This document shows, one piece after another, positions 47,401-60,452 of a stretch of 64,000 nucleotides of DNA (position 1 is the first letter of the stretch; every line of letters begins with the position of its first letter). Below the pieces are notes generated by a model. The model had not been told where the DNA came from. It ran no database searches and saw only the letters and a list, made by a program, of their open reading frames with translations. This DNA is from Eonycteris spelaea (taxonomy: Eukaryota > Chordata > Mammalia > Chiroptera > Pteropodidae). The stretch covers positions 49,676 to 113,675 of the forward strand of contig PUFA01000690.1 in NCBI GenBank assembly GCA_003508835.1, read 5' to 3'. The translations under genes and the position numbers were made by a program.

Positions 47401-50400
47401 ATTCTTTTTTGAAAGTTTGGTGAAATTCACCCGTGAAGCCATCCATTCCAGGACTTTTGTTTGTGGGGAGTAGTTTTGATTACTGATTCAGGTTTATTAG
47501 TAGTAATCAGTCAGTTTGGAGTTTTTGTTTCTTCTTGACTCAGTCTTGGGAAATTGTATGTTTCTGGGAACGTATCTATTTCTTCCAGAGTGTCCACTTT
47601 GTCGGCATATAATTACTCATAGTATTTTCTTATAATCCTTTGTATTTCTGTAGAGCCCATTGTTGCTTTTCCTCTTCTGTTTCTGATTTTATTTATTTGA
47701 CTCTCTCTCTTTTTTCTTGATTGGTATGGTTAAAGGTTTATCAGTTTTGTTTATCTTTTCAAAAAAGCAGCTCTTGGTTTCATTGAAGTTTTGCATTGTA
47801 TTTTTAGACTCTATTTTGTTTATTCCCACTCTGATTTTCATTATTTCCTTCCTTCTACTCTCTTTGGGTTTTACTTGCTGTTCTTTTTCTAGTTCCTTTA
47901 AGTGTGAGGTTAGATTGTTTATTTGAAATGCTTCTTGTTTCTTGAGGTAGGCCTGCATTGCTATAAATTTCCCTCTTAGGACTGCTTTCACCATGTCCCA
48001 TTGATTTTGAGTCATTATGTTTTTATTTTCATTTGTCTCTAGATATCTTCTGACTTCCTTCTTGATCTCATTGCTATCCCATACATTATTTGGTGCCATG
48101 TAATTTAGCCTCCATGTGTTTGTGTATTTTCCAGTTTTTCTCTTGTATTTGATTTATAGTTTCATACCATTGTGGTTGGAGAAGATGCTTGATATGATTT
48201 CCATCTTGTAAATTTACTGAGGCTTGTGTTGTGACCTAACATGTGGTCTCATTGAATATGTTCCACGTGTACTTGAGAAGAATGTATATTCTGCTTTGGA
48301 ATGAAAAACTCTAAAAACATCAATCAAATCCGTCTGGTCTCATGTACCCTTTAAGGCCGCTCTTTCCTTCTTAATTTTCTGTCTGGAATACCTGTCCGTT
48401 GGTGTCAATGTGGTGTTAAAGTCCCTTACTATGATTGTATTACTATCGATCTCTCCCTTTTTCGTCTGTCAATATTTGCTTTATATATTTAGGTGCTCCT
48501 ATATTGGATGCATAAATGTTTACTAGGATTATATTGCCTTTTTTGATTGATCCTTTTATTATTATGTGATGTTCTTCTTTGTCTCTTATTATAGCCTTTA
48601 TTTTAAAGTTTATTTTGTCTGCTATAAGTATTGCTACCCCAGTTGCTTTTCAAATGTCCATTTGCATGAAATATTTTTTCCATCCCTTTACTTTCAGTCT
48701 GTGTGTGTGTCTTTCAGTCTGAAGGGTGTCTCTTGTAGATAGAATAAGTATGTATCCTGTTTTCTTATTCATCTAGCTACCTATGTGTTTTGCTTAGAGC
48801 CTTTATTCTATTTAAATTTAAAATAATTGTTGGTAGAGATGCAATTATTGTCATTTTTATTATTCTTATTTTTTTCTTTTTTTCTTTTTTCTTCTTCTTG
48901 AAGAAGTCCTCTAACATTTCCTGTAATATTGGCTTGGTGATGATGAACTCTTTTAGCTTTTTTCTTGTCTGGGAAGCTCTTTATCTGTTTTTCAATTCTT
49001 AATAATAGCTTTGCCAGGTAGACAATCTTGGTTGTAAGTTCTTTCCTTTTATCACTTGGAATATTTCTGCAATCCCTTCTAGCCTGCAAAGTTTCTGTTG
49101 AGAAATCAGCTGCCATTCTTATGGGAGTACCCTTCTAAGTAACTGGCTACCTTTCTCTTGCTGTTTTTAAAATTCTCTCTTTGTCTTTAACCTTTGCCAT
49201 TTTAATTATAGTGTGAATTTGTGTGGGTCTGTTTGGGACTTTCTTAGTCCCTTGCTTTCTCTCTTTCCTGGTACCCTATGATGCGAATTTCGTTATGTTT
49301 GATGTTGTCCCAATGGTCCCTTAAACTATCCTCATTTAATTTTTTTTCCTTTTGCTGTTTTCAACTGGGTGTTTTTCTGTTGTCTCGTCTTCCAATTTGC
49401 TGATTCGATCCTCTGCTTCATCCAATCTGTTGATTCCTTATAGTGTATCCTTCATTTCAGTTATTGTGTTCTTCATATCTAACTAGTTATTTTTTATGGT
49501 TTCTATGTTCTTTTTTTACACTTACTATCTCTTTGTTGAAGTTCTTACTGAGCTCATCAATTCTCCCCATATGTTCACTGAGCATCCTTATCATCAGTGT
49601 TTTGAATTCCGTATCTAGTAGGTTGTTTGCCTCCCTTTCCTGTAGTTATTTTTCTGGAATTTTCTCCTTTTCTTTCATTCAGGACATGTTTCTTTTTTAT
49701 TTCTTGTTTCATTTTGGCTGTCTCTCTGTGTTTGTTTCTATGTGCTAGGTAGAACTGCTACATCTCTCAGTCTTGGTTGGGTGGCCTTAGGTAGTAGGTG
49801 TTCTGTGTGGTCTGGTGGCACAATCTCCCTGATCACCTGTGCAGTGACCCTTGCGTGGTTCTGGGTACCCTCCTTTTGTATTTGAGCCTTGATTGTTTTT
49901 GGCATATCAGTTAGTGGGATTGGCTCTCAGGTTAACTGGTTGTGAGGATTGTCCATACCACAATGAATGAGCTGCTGTGTTGGGGCTGAATCCATGTAGT
50001 GGGGTTTGCTCCAGTGGGTTCATGTGCCTGTTGAGAATATTATTTGGGTGTGCTGCTTGTGGGGCTAATCAGATAGTGAGTCCTCTGTTGAGGCCTAATG
50101 CTAGTCTCCAAGTGTATTGGTTTGGAGCCCCTGTGTAGGGGCTCCTGTGTAGACCAAGGTTAGCTACTGCCTGTGACCAAACTGAGGCTACCTGGTAGGA
50201 GCTATGGAGCTATTTGTGTTTAGTCTCTGCCTAAAATGGACCTGGATGCTTGTGGAAGAGGCTGACTGCCACCAGTATCAGGCCTGGGGCAGCTCAGTAA
50301 GAGTCTCAGGGGCATCCCCAGGCCCTAGACTGACTGTAAGACTCAGCAACTGAATGAGCATCAGCTGTACCAGAGTTGGATGAGGTGGGGGTCTCAGGGA

Positions 50401-51830
50401 GTCACCTGGGTGGGGCAAATGGTGTCCCTCAGGTTGGCATGGGTTCAGATTTTTGGTAGTGCTGAGCCTGCAGCCACTTGCAAAAGTCTCAGCTCACACC
50501 GACGCCAGCCACTGCTTGCCTCGTGCCTGCAGACCCCTGAGATTTGTTTAAGAAACACTGAAGCTAGGGTCAGGGCTGGTTGCCTGCCACTGAAAGTGTC
50601 TCCTAAAGTGTGAGAGCAGAGGGTTGTTGTCTGCTGCCAAAGGAATCTCCTTCTGAGAGCATGGGGTATTTGGGAGGGGGAGGTCTTGTTGCCCAGTGAC
50701 CACCTAAAAATTGCCTCTGGGAAATTTGTGAGTTGGCTAGGGCAGGGTCTCAGGGAGTCACTGGGGTGGAGTGAATAGATCTCATCAGGTCAATGTAGAT
50801 TTGGCTGTGTGCAGAAGGGTTCAACACAGGCAAGATGGCGTTCACTTGCAGGCTGCACTGGAAGAGTGCTCAACAAAGGGAAATGGTGGCTGTCTCTTCA
50901 CCCCTTGCCCTGAAGCCACAAACTAAGTCTTTCCCTGTACATCTTTGACACCCCTGAGCTGCTGTCTCTCTGCAGGAGCCCAAGGTGAGTGCAAGTGTGT
51001 CTGTGTGCAGGCCCTTTAAGGAATGTCTGCTTTTCCAGATGTCTTCCATTTCACCCAGACACCTAGAATCACCACTGACTTTCACAGCCAGATTTTCTGG
51101 GGACTCCTCTTCCCAGCCCTGGAACCATAGGCTGGGGAGTCCCAGTGTAGCGTTAGAGTCCCTAGCTCCTCTGGGGGGGCCTCCACAGCCAAGATATCTC
51201 TCCTGATGCTCAACAACCAGACATGGATGTAGGATTGGCTCGTTTTGTGTCTCTGCCCCTCCTACCAGTCTTAATGTGTTCTCTTTATATCCCCAGTTAT
51301 AGGAGTACTGTTCAGCTAATATTCAGCTCATTCTCCATGTTGACTATTTCATAATTTAGTTGCAATTTTAATGTGGTCACAGGAGGAGGATGCATAGCAT
51401 TTACCTATCCCACCACCATGACTGGAATCCAGAAAGATACTTCTTTAAATTGAAGACAAATATTTGTTTAAAAATACACCGAACACCATATATATAACAG
51501 TGAAACATTAAAAGCATTCCCTTTTATATCAGAAGCAGGAAAAAATGACTCAAATAATCATTTTTGTTCAACATCTTACTGAGTCTCCCTGGCATTGCAG
51601 TAAGCCAAAAATAAATACATACATAGATATATACATAAAGTAATACTTGTATAAAAGTAAAAGAAACAGAATTGTAAGTATAATTATCTTCATATAAACT
51701 CAAGAGGATCTACAAAAATTATAATAATAGTGATTAATAAGATTATTAAATATTAATACAAATGTACACAAATTAATTACAACAAATAGGAAATACTCTT
51801 GTGAATATACCTTTGACAATAACAAAAATT
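44430..51830 (+). mobile_element. Old sense L1 ORF2 fragment, split by a younger antisense L1
   Basis: The left part (44430-44750) reads 'ctctcaactaaccaggaatagaaagata'. The right part (51431-about 51830) continues with 'caccatatatataacagtgaaacattaaaagcattcccttttat' and 'ctcaagaggatctacaaaaa'. This is the continuous order of L1 ORF2 around the RT domain. The insertion lies exactly between the two parts. The element is heavily decayed. Confidence 0.8.
44751..51430 (-). mobile_element. Full-length L1 retrotransposon, antisense
   Basis: About 6.68 kb, flanked by AGAAAGATA at 44742-44750 and 51431-51439. On the minus strand: 5' UTR about 51430-50000; ORF1 C-terminus near 49116-48890 (MAADFSTETLQARRD, IKSFPDK); ORF2 about 48800-45130. 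Within ORF2 'DNEIKKEVRRYLETNENK'-type sequence lies at 48100-47690, the RT region at 47232-46819 ([31 protein letters not shown]), and the YADD motif position is frameshifted near 46750. The polyA complement (T-rich) is at 44751-44800. Stops and frameshifts disable both ORFs. Confidence 0.93.
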
Positions 51831-51832
51831 TT

Positions 51833-54800
51833 GATCAATGACATCAGAAGCATGGCACCATGAAGGGGTTCCCTTGATCTCTTCCCTTGAAATTACAACG
51901 AATTGAACAGCTACAATTCAACAGAAAATACCCAACCTAAGACACAAACACGTCTGAGACATCTGGGAATCAGAGTATCTGAAGGTAGGTGAATAAGAAC
52001 AAGCCAAAGAGGAGGAAAGGGACAGGAGCAGAGACCAGTGCTGTGCATGGAGTCTGCAGGACTCGGGAGTAAAAGGAATTATGTAGTGGTGTGTACTTTC
52101 TGTAGTCCCAAGCATTCCTGCCTGAGTGATAAGCATATACTAAGTGGCTGAACCCAGTGATTAGGTCAGAAAGTAGGACAGAGATGGAATGCAGATGGGT
52201 GACAGCTGTATTTTTAGCAACTTCCATTGCCAGGTAGAAAGCTGAGTCCTAGAGCCTGGCTGCCTCCCCTGACCCACCCAGAGCTTTCCCCCCACACCTT
52301 CCCAGAGCTAGTAGTGGGTCCTGGGGAAACAGTGGTGAGTACCCCAGTAACTGAGGAGACGCACCCACAGCTGGTCCCATTGACAGGGATGGAGACATAG
52401 AGGCCAGGCAGCTGAAGCTTGGCAGTCAGCATTACTGGAAGGAAAACAGCCACAGGCACACCGGCGGCCTCTCCCAACCCACTTTAAACCCACCCATCCA
52501 GGCTGGTTTGGGTAGAAGCACTGGAGCAGCACATCACTGCATACAGCAGTTGAGGCAGTGCTGGGACTTCACGGGCTCTTCAGAGGTTTGGGGTCCCCAT
52601 TGCCCATCAAATTCTCTCATGGAGGTAGAGCCCTGGGACTAAGGCAACCAGGTCACAGAGGAGACACACATATCACTAGGGAATAAAGAGCTTTTTCCCA
52701 GAGATCTGGGAAGCCTGAGCAGTGCAAGAGACTTGTGTGCTGCCTACTGGAAGATGAAAGAAAAACCTCCTCTTAGAAACTTGCTAAGAGACATCACTCT
52801 TAATAGTATTAAAAAACAAAAACAAAAAACAAAAAACAGAGCACATTCCATAAATGCCTAGGGGAGAAATAATCCATCAAATATCATGAACAACCAAGGT
52901 GACAAGGCAGCTCAGAAAGAAAAAGAAAAAATCTCCAGAAAATAAACTTAAAGGTACAGAAATATGTGATTTCAATAACAGAGAATTCAAGATTGCAGTT
53001 CTGAAAAAAACTCAATGACATGCAAGAAAATTCTGATTGGCAACTAATTAACTCAAAAAATCAATGAACAACAGGAATGTTTTGCAAAGAGATTGAATTT
53101 TAAAAAGAACCAAATGGAACTTCAGGAACTGAATAAAAGAGAAGAAGAATGAAGTAGCAAGTTTAGGAAAAAGAGCTGACCAGATGGAGGAATGAATTAG
53201 TGATATCAAAGATAGAAATCTGGAAATGATGCAGATGGAAAAAGAGAGACTTGAGAGTGCAAAAAAAAATGAAGGAACTCTACAAGAACTATCTGATAAC
53301 CATCTGAAAGAGCGATATAAGAATAGTGGATGTACCAGAAGGAGAAGATAGGGAGAAGGAAACAGAGAGCCTATTAAAACAAATTGTTGACAACATTTCC
53401 CAAACCAATGGAAAGAATTGGATCCTTGAATCGAAGAAGCAAATAGAATACCTAATTATCTCAACCCCAAAAAGCCTTTTCCAAGACACATTATATTAAA
53501 ACTGTCAAAAATTAATGACAAAGAAAGAATTCTCAAGGCAACCAGGGAAAAGAAATGGTAACCTATAAAGGAAAACCCATTAGATTATCATTGGACTTTT
53601 AAACAGAAACTTTATAAGCCAGGAGGGAGTAGAATCAAATATTCAAACTATTGAAAGAGAAAATTACCAGCCAAGAGTAATATATCCAGCAAAGTTCTTT
53701 AGATACAAAGGAGAAGTAAAGACATTTTCAGATATTCAAAAGCAGAGGGAATTTTCCACCACAAGGCCTTCATTACAGGAAAAATGAAAGGGGGTTATTC
53801 TACCTGAAACAAAAGATTTTAAAAATTACTTAACTATGAGTAAGAAGACTGACAGAAAGAGGAAGTTGCAACCCTTATTAAGAACAGGGATATAAGCTTA
53901 AATATTACATAATGGTTAAAGGTCAAAGAAAAAAAAAACATTTTAAAAAGAGAAGAAGACAGAAGGAACTGGGCAAAATGGCCTAGGTGACAGAAGCTTT
54001 GCTCATCCCTCTTGTGACCACATCAAAGTTGAGAAGAAAAACAGAGTAAAAATTCACCTGGGGACATAGATGAACAGAAGCCACTACAACTAGGGAGAGA
54101 AATAAGAAATTACCTTGCAACAGTTTGAAGTTAGGAGGGGAAGAAGACACAGGCTGCCTGGCTTCCAGCAGCTGAGTGGGACAGAGGCTACCGCAGCTGC
54201 AGCTGACAGCTTAAGGTACCTCTTAAAGGGGCCAAGTCCACAACCAGACTTTCTCAGTAAAGGACCTGCTCGTTCTGAGCAACAGCACCGGGTTGGCTGC
54301 TCGAGGTTCCCAGGGGGTCACTGAGTTGTTGGAGTGAGAGCTGGAAGTGAGGCTTTCTGCCAAGCAAAAGTGCCAGCATTAACCATTGCTCCTATTTTGA
54401 GCCTTCCTGCTCCCAGTGTGTGGATGTAAAACTACCATAGCATAAACATCATCAAACTGGATAACAGAGGTCACTCTGCCAGAGGATTCTCTGAAACTCC
54501 GCCTCCCCCAACTCGTGGCCCCACCAAACCACATTCAGTTCTGTCTTCAGTGAGGCTTGTGCCACTCACTGAGCAGCACCAAGACACACTGGTGGCAGCT
54601 GACCTCGGTTTCTGGTGTGGCTTTTTGAGACAACTATAAGCACAAACATCAATGGATTGTTTGCAGAATTTCAGCAGGTGGCCCTAGAGGTGCACATACT
54701 GGGGCTTAACTTGGTCTGCAGCTGAACCCTCTCAGGACTGTGCCACTGGACACCTACTAACAAAGCCAATGCTAATAAGACCAGGAGACTTAGGAGCTTT

Positions 54801-57800
54801 GCTTAGTACATAGAAACAGATACAGAAAGGCAGCCAAAAATGGGAAGACAAAAAAGCATAAACCATATGAAATAACAATTCGTAGATACAGAAAAAAATG
54901 GAGTCAAGTAATTCACAAATGTACAGTTAAAAACACTGATTATAAAGATGCTCAATGAAGTTGAGAAGTGTAGATGAACTCAGTGAGAACCTTACAAAGA
55001 GATGAAAAACAAAAATGGAAATGGAAATTATAAAGGAGAATTGGTCATAAACGAAGACTACATTATCTGAGATGAAGAGTATATCAGAGGGAATCAGTGG
55101 AGTGGAGGAAGAAAATGATTGAAACACCGATATAGAGGATGGGGAATCCAAGGATAACCAATTAGAATGTCAAGAAAAAAGTAATCAAGAATATAATAAT
55201 AATTTAACAGCCTAGGGGACAAAAATTAAGGGTGACAACATCTGTGCCATAGGGGTACTGAAGGAGAGAACAGAATTTGAATATATATTTGAAAGAAAAT
55301 AATGATGAAAAATTTCCCTCACCTGGTGAAGGAAATAGAGATACCCATCCCGGAAGCCCCAGAGAGTCCCCAAAAAAATGAACCCAAAGAGGCCCACACC
55401 AAGACACATCATCATTAAAATACCAAGGTTTAAATACAAAGAGAGAATTCTTAAAAGCAGCAAGGAAAAACAGCTAGTTTTTCACCTACAAATGAGTTCC
55501 CATAAGACTGGTAACTATTTCTCAAAAGAAACTTTGCAGGACAGAAGGGTTTTGACACATATAATGCAAGTGTTGAAAACCCAGGATCTACAACCAAGAA
55601 TACTTTATCCAGCAAAGCTATCATTTAGAGTCGAAGGACGATAAAGAGCTTTCCTGACAACAAAGAAGAAAAGAAATTCATCAACACCAAGGCAGTATCA
55701 CAGAATTGTTGGAGGAACTTCTTTAAGAAGAAAAAAACATGTATCAAAATCATGAACAAAAATAGTAATACCTACATATTTATCAACAAGTACCTCAAAT
55801 TTAAAAGAGGTTAAGTGCTCCTACCAAAAGATAGGGAAGCTGAATGGATAAGCAAACAAGACCCCTACCTATGCTGTCTACAGAGACTCACTTCATATTA
55901 AAAGACACACACAGACTAAAAAGAAGGGAATAGAAAAAGATATTGCCCTGATAGACCTAGAGAATATTGCACTGAATGAAGTAAGTCAGAAAGAGGAAGA
56001 CAAATACCACATGATTTCACGTGCAGTGGTGGAATCTAATGACAAAATAAACAACAACAACAAAAATGAAACAAACTCATAGACACAGAGAATATTTTGA
56101 GGGACACTAGACAGTTAGGAGGGTTGAGGGATGGTGAAAAGGGCAAAAGGATTAAGAAGTACAAATGGATAATACAAAACTGTCATGGAAATATAAAGTG
56201 TAGATATATATGTAAGATAGAGGAGGGGTGCCTGATTTAGTGGGGTGGCCACTTCATGAGTTATATAGCTTTCTAATCACTGTGCTATACAACTGAAATG
56301 AATATATTACTATAACGCCACTATAATTGAAAAAAAAAACTCATTGAACTGTACAATGTAAATTATGAGCAACTAATTGTTTATTATACTTCAATAAAGC
56401 TGATGGGAGGAAGAGAAAGAAGACAAAACGCTACTGCAACTTAGAAAGAACCTATGGCATTAAAGAGAGAGAATGTGAGACAACAAAAATAGAAAAGGGA
56501 AGAAGGTAAAGGTCTGAATTTGAAAATGGAAATGGAGATGAGACACACACAGAATAAAAAGGACAACTGTATATATGAAACTTTTCTTTACATAACTTAA
56601 ATGATAACCTTCACTGAAAAAAATTCAGAAACTGAGACACATATCATAAAACAAGAGGAACAGAGGGAAAAATCACAGAATATCACCAAGTAAAATAACA
56701 GACAGAAACAAGGGCAAAGGAAAGTGTGGAACATCAAACTACCACAAATAAAAGATAAAATGGTTATAGGAAAAACCTCATATATCAATAATCACTCTAA
56801 TTGTAAATGGTCTGAACTTACCAATAAAAGACACAGAGTAGCAAGATTAGTCCAAAAAATAAAACTCAACCATACCACTGCCTTCAAGAGACAACATCTC
56901 AGATACAAAGACAAATATAGACTCAAAGTGAAAGGGTGGAAAGCAATGCTCCAAGCCCATGGTATTCAGAAAAATAGACTTTAAGATAAAGGTAATGAGA
57001 GACAAAGATGGAAACTTCATAATGATAAAGGGGACCATACATCAAGAAGACATAACACTCATCAATGTATATGCTCCCAATCAGGGAACACTGAAATATA
57101 TAAAGCAAGTACTAACAGAACTAAAGGAGAAACCTAAAAAAAACACACAATTATAGTAAAAGACCTATATATCCCACTGACAGCTATTAGATAGATCATT
57201 TAAACACAAAATCAATGAAGAAATATCATCTTTAAATGACATGTTAGAACAATTGGAAAAATCACATTTACAGATGTTTTCATCCCCAAACACTTGACTA
57301 TATACTTTTCTCTAGTGCACATGAAACACTCTCAAGGATAGACCATATGGTGGGACACAAAACTGGCTTCAACTAATTTAAGAAGAGTGATGTCAACAAG
57401 CATATTTCCTACCACAAATTCTTTGAAACTGGAGATCAACTGCAAAAAGAGAGTGGGGAAAACCACAAATACATGGAGATTAACAACATGTTATTATACA
57501 ATGACTGAGTCAAGAAGAAATAGAAGGAGAGACCAAGAGATACATAGAAAACAAATGAGAATGAAAATACAGTACATCAAAACTTTGGGGCACAAAGCAA
57601 AAGAGGAAAGTTCAATCCATTACAAGCCAATCTCAAGAAACAAGAAAAATCCTAAAAAACAACCTAACATTGCATCACAAAAAAAATCCTAGGAAAAGAA
57701 GAACAAATGATGCTGAAAGTCAGCAGAAGGAAGTAAATAATAAAAATTAGAAGCAGAATTAAATTAAATTAAACAACAAAATGACAATAGAGAAGATTAA

Positions 57801-58436
57801 TGCAACAAAGAGTAGGTTCTTTGAAAAGAACAATAAATTGACAAATCCCTAGCTAGACTCAAACAACTAACAAAGACAGAGGACACAAAAAATCAAAATG
57901 AACTAGGAGATGTTATGGACAGACACCACTAAAATACAAAAGGATCATACAAGAAGACTATAAAAGATTATATGCCACAAAATGTAATACCCTAGAAGAA
58001 ATGTACAAGTTCTCAGAAATATACAACTTCCTAGACTGAGTCACAAAGAACTGCAAAATCTAAATAGACTGATCAACAGTGGTGGAAATTGAAAACACTC
58101 ATCAAAAACCTCCCAAAAGTGAAAGTCCAAGACCAGATAGCTTCACCAGTGGAATTCTACCAAACATTCCAAGATGATGTTGTTCTTTTCAAACTCTTCC
58201 AAATAGTGAAGAAGAGGCAACACTTCCAACTCATTTTATGAGGCTAATATTACCTGATACCAAAACCTGGTAAAGAAACAGAAAAAAAAAAGAAACTATA
58301 GACCAATATCTCTGATGAATACAGATACAAAAATGCTAAACAAAATACTGGCAAATTGAATACAACAATATTATTTAAAAGATTATACATCACAATCAAG
58401 TGGGTTTCATCCAGGAATCCAAGATGTTTCACCACA
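51833..58436 (+). mobile_element. L1 retrotransposon, 3'-truncated, sense, with HAL1-type insertion
   Basis: Starts with an L1 5' UTR ('catggcaccatgaaggggttcccttgatctcttcccttgaaattacaacgaattgaacag'). ORF1 wording spans 52900-53940 ('ccaagagtaatatatccagcaaag', 'gtaaagacattttcagatattcaaaag'). It resumes after the insertion at about 56411 with ORF2, endonuclease region from about 56760 to the RT entry ('ccaatatctctgatgaatacagat', 'atcaagtgggtttcatccagg'). It ends abruptly at about 58436, inside ORF2. L1s lose 5' ends on insertion, not 3' ends, so a later break is implied. Confidence 0.9.
53963..56410 (+). mobile_element. HAL1-type half-L1, inserted in L1
   Basis: About 2.45 kb, bounded by AAGAGAAGAAGACAGAA (53949-53965) and AAGAGAAAGAAGACAAAA (56411-56428), an imperfect target-site duplication. 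It has an L1-like ORF1 (start about 54839, RRM at about 55380-55640: RPTPRHIIIKIPRFKYKERI, LQPRILYPAKLSFRVEG). A short endonuclease scrap (about 55830-55900) is followed directly by an L1-type 3' end, so nearly all of ORF2 is absent. This is the structure and length of HAL1 elements. ORF1 itself is broken upstream. Confidence 0.78.
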
Positions 58437-58439
58437 CAC

Positions 58440-59640
58440 AAATTGGGGTTTGTGTGATTGGTCCCTAAGGGAGGTTTTGGCACTCTGCTTGCCCTACCTT
58501 GGTGTTAGCCTAAGACGTGGTAATGGGAAAGTGGGCTCCAGATGTGTCTTCAAACTTGTATTTTTCCCCCTTCTCAGAAAACATGATCATGTAGCTCACC
58601 TCAAGGAAACAAGAAATCCTGGGGTCCCTTCTGAGGTAATTTTGTCAAGCGGAACCTCTGTTTCTTGTTATGAACATGGTGGATATGAGCCTCAGCTTTT
58701 ACCACCTCCAGGATAATGATGGAAATGAAGAGATTTTTGGATACCTAGGTGGAACCCCCAGTAAGACAGTAAGTGACCAGGCATTCTGGTTTGCATATAG
58801 CAGCCCCCAAGAGTATGCAATCTTTCACTTCCCTATGGTCTTTTTCTTCTCTCACTGGAAAATTGAAGACTGCTCGAAGTGAAATCATAGTTGAGCAGTC
58901 CTAAGTGTAGTCCTGGTGTTTGAGAGGTGAGGGTGCATAGAAGACTTCTTAACATTTATGGCCTTCTCCTCTTTACTCCACCATCCCCCCTCCCCCACCC
59001 ACAGAATCCCTATATAGTCAGATGCAACAGGGAGAGTGGAATTGAAACAATGAAGATCATATCCAGATTACTGTTTGGAGAGGTACAAAACCTCTTGAGG
59101 AGCAGTGGGAGAGAACACACAAGGTAAAACCTGGGGAAACTGGTTCAAGACCACAGTAAAATGTCCTGAAAAATGTGTGGAATGTGCAGGAAAGATCAGG
59201 TAGTCACATTGTTCTCATGTAAGAGATGCCTAGGTATTTTGCTGGGGACAGTTTAAGTCTTTCCCTTTTATTACTAGGACTTAACATTCTTGTTTATCTG
59301 AGGGCAAATTTCAGAAAAACAATGTAAAAGATATAGGCTGACTGTAGGGAGAATGGAAGAGACTGTCTAAAGGCAAAGGTGGAACTACTGCAAAAAAGTT
59401 GAGCAGCTCCACTCTGGATTGTCTCAGTTTGGCTCAAGCTGAATGTAGAAGAATAGAGGCGGGGCCCAGTCTCTGGAGACCTTGTCAGGGGCAGCAGCGT
59501 CTGCACTAGGTAGGATCTCCTGGAAATTTATAAAAGAAGATCATGTTTAACACATCAAGTTGATTATTTGTACGAGATCTTCAAATTGAGAGATAAGGGA
59601 TTTAAGAATTCCATATTTGCACAAACACAAAAAAATAATG
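58440..59640 (+). pseudogene. Second NXF locus, N-terminal exons only (NXF2-like)
   Basis: Exon a (58578-58768; acceptor 'ccttctcag', donor ACA|GTAAGTGACC) encodes SVSCYEHGGYEPQ, then after a frameshift QDNDGNEEIF, like human NXF2 (HYEHGGYE..., QENDGS). Exon b (59005-59155; acceptor 'ccacccacag', donor ACA|GTAAAA) starts NPYIVRC and in another frame has EDHIQITVWRGTKPLEEQ and a WFK-like end. These match NXF exons 2 and 3. The intron after it (59221-59560) aligns with the NXF3 intron at 31990-32340. Frameshifts break both exons. An L1 follows at 59650 and an L1 breakpoint precedes it, so only this piece remains in the window. Confidence 0.8.
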
Positions 59641-59649
59641 TCTATACTC

Positions 59650-60452
59650 CCTTTTTAGAAATCCCTTAAACCTCCACCGCAGGTTGGAAAAGAAACATTG
59701 TGTTAGGAGAAATCTGAGCAAATGCTACAAAACTGTCACTGACACTAACGGGACTGGGACTGAGACTGAAGGTAGTGATTATGATTGAATATATGCATGG
59801 TGTAAGAAAAAAAAAAAGGACATTTTAAAGGCTTTTTGTAAAGCAAAGTTCCAAGAGACTTTAGACGCCACCTACTGGAAACAAAAGAAAAAATGCTTTC
59901 ATTACAACAGGCTAAAGAGAGACCTTTATATAATAAATCATCTTTCGGGGGGGGGGGCGGGGGAATGGAGAAACACTTTCATTAAAGCCCAGGCAGAGGA
60001 ATAGTCCATTAAACACCATGAAGCAACAAAGGTGACAAAGCATCTCAGAAAGAAAGAGAAAAATCTCCAGAAAAATAAGATTACAGATAAATAAAGAAAT
60101 ATGTGACTTAAATGACAGAAAATTCAGGATGGTACCTCAAAAAAAAACTCAATGATCCAAAATAATTCATATGAAAACTATTCCATAAATTGAAAGATGA
60201 GTTTTTTGACAAGGAGGATTGAAACCTTTAAAAAGAACAAATAGAAACTTCTGGAGATGCAAAACACACTAAAAGATATGAAGAATGAAATAGCTAGTTT
60301 GGGAAATAGAAGTCGACCAAATGGTGGAAAGGATCAGTGATAGTGAAGACAGAAATCTAGAAATAATCAGAAGGAAGAAGAGAGAAAGCGAAGAATGAAA
60401 ATAATGAAAGAGAAATACAAGATTAGGAAAGGAAACATAAAAATAGTGGGCA
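59650..60452 (+). mobile_element. L1 5' segment, truncated by next L1
   Basis: Matches the later part of the 5' UTR and the start of ORF1 of the L1 that follows ('ctttatataataaatc', 'cattaaagcccaggcagag', 'ggtgacaaagcatctcagaaag'). A G-rich run lies at 59947-59963. It ends at 'atagtgggcatt' where the next L1 begins. Confidence 0.8.
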
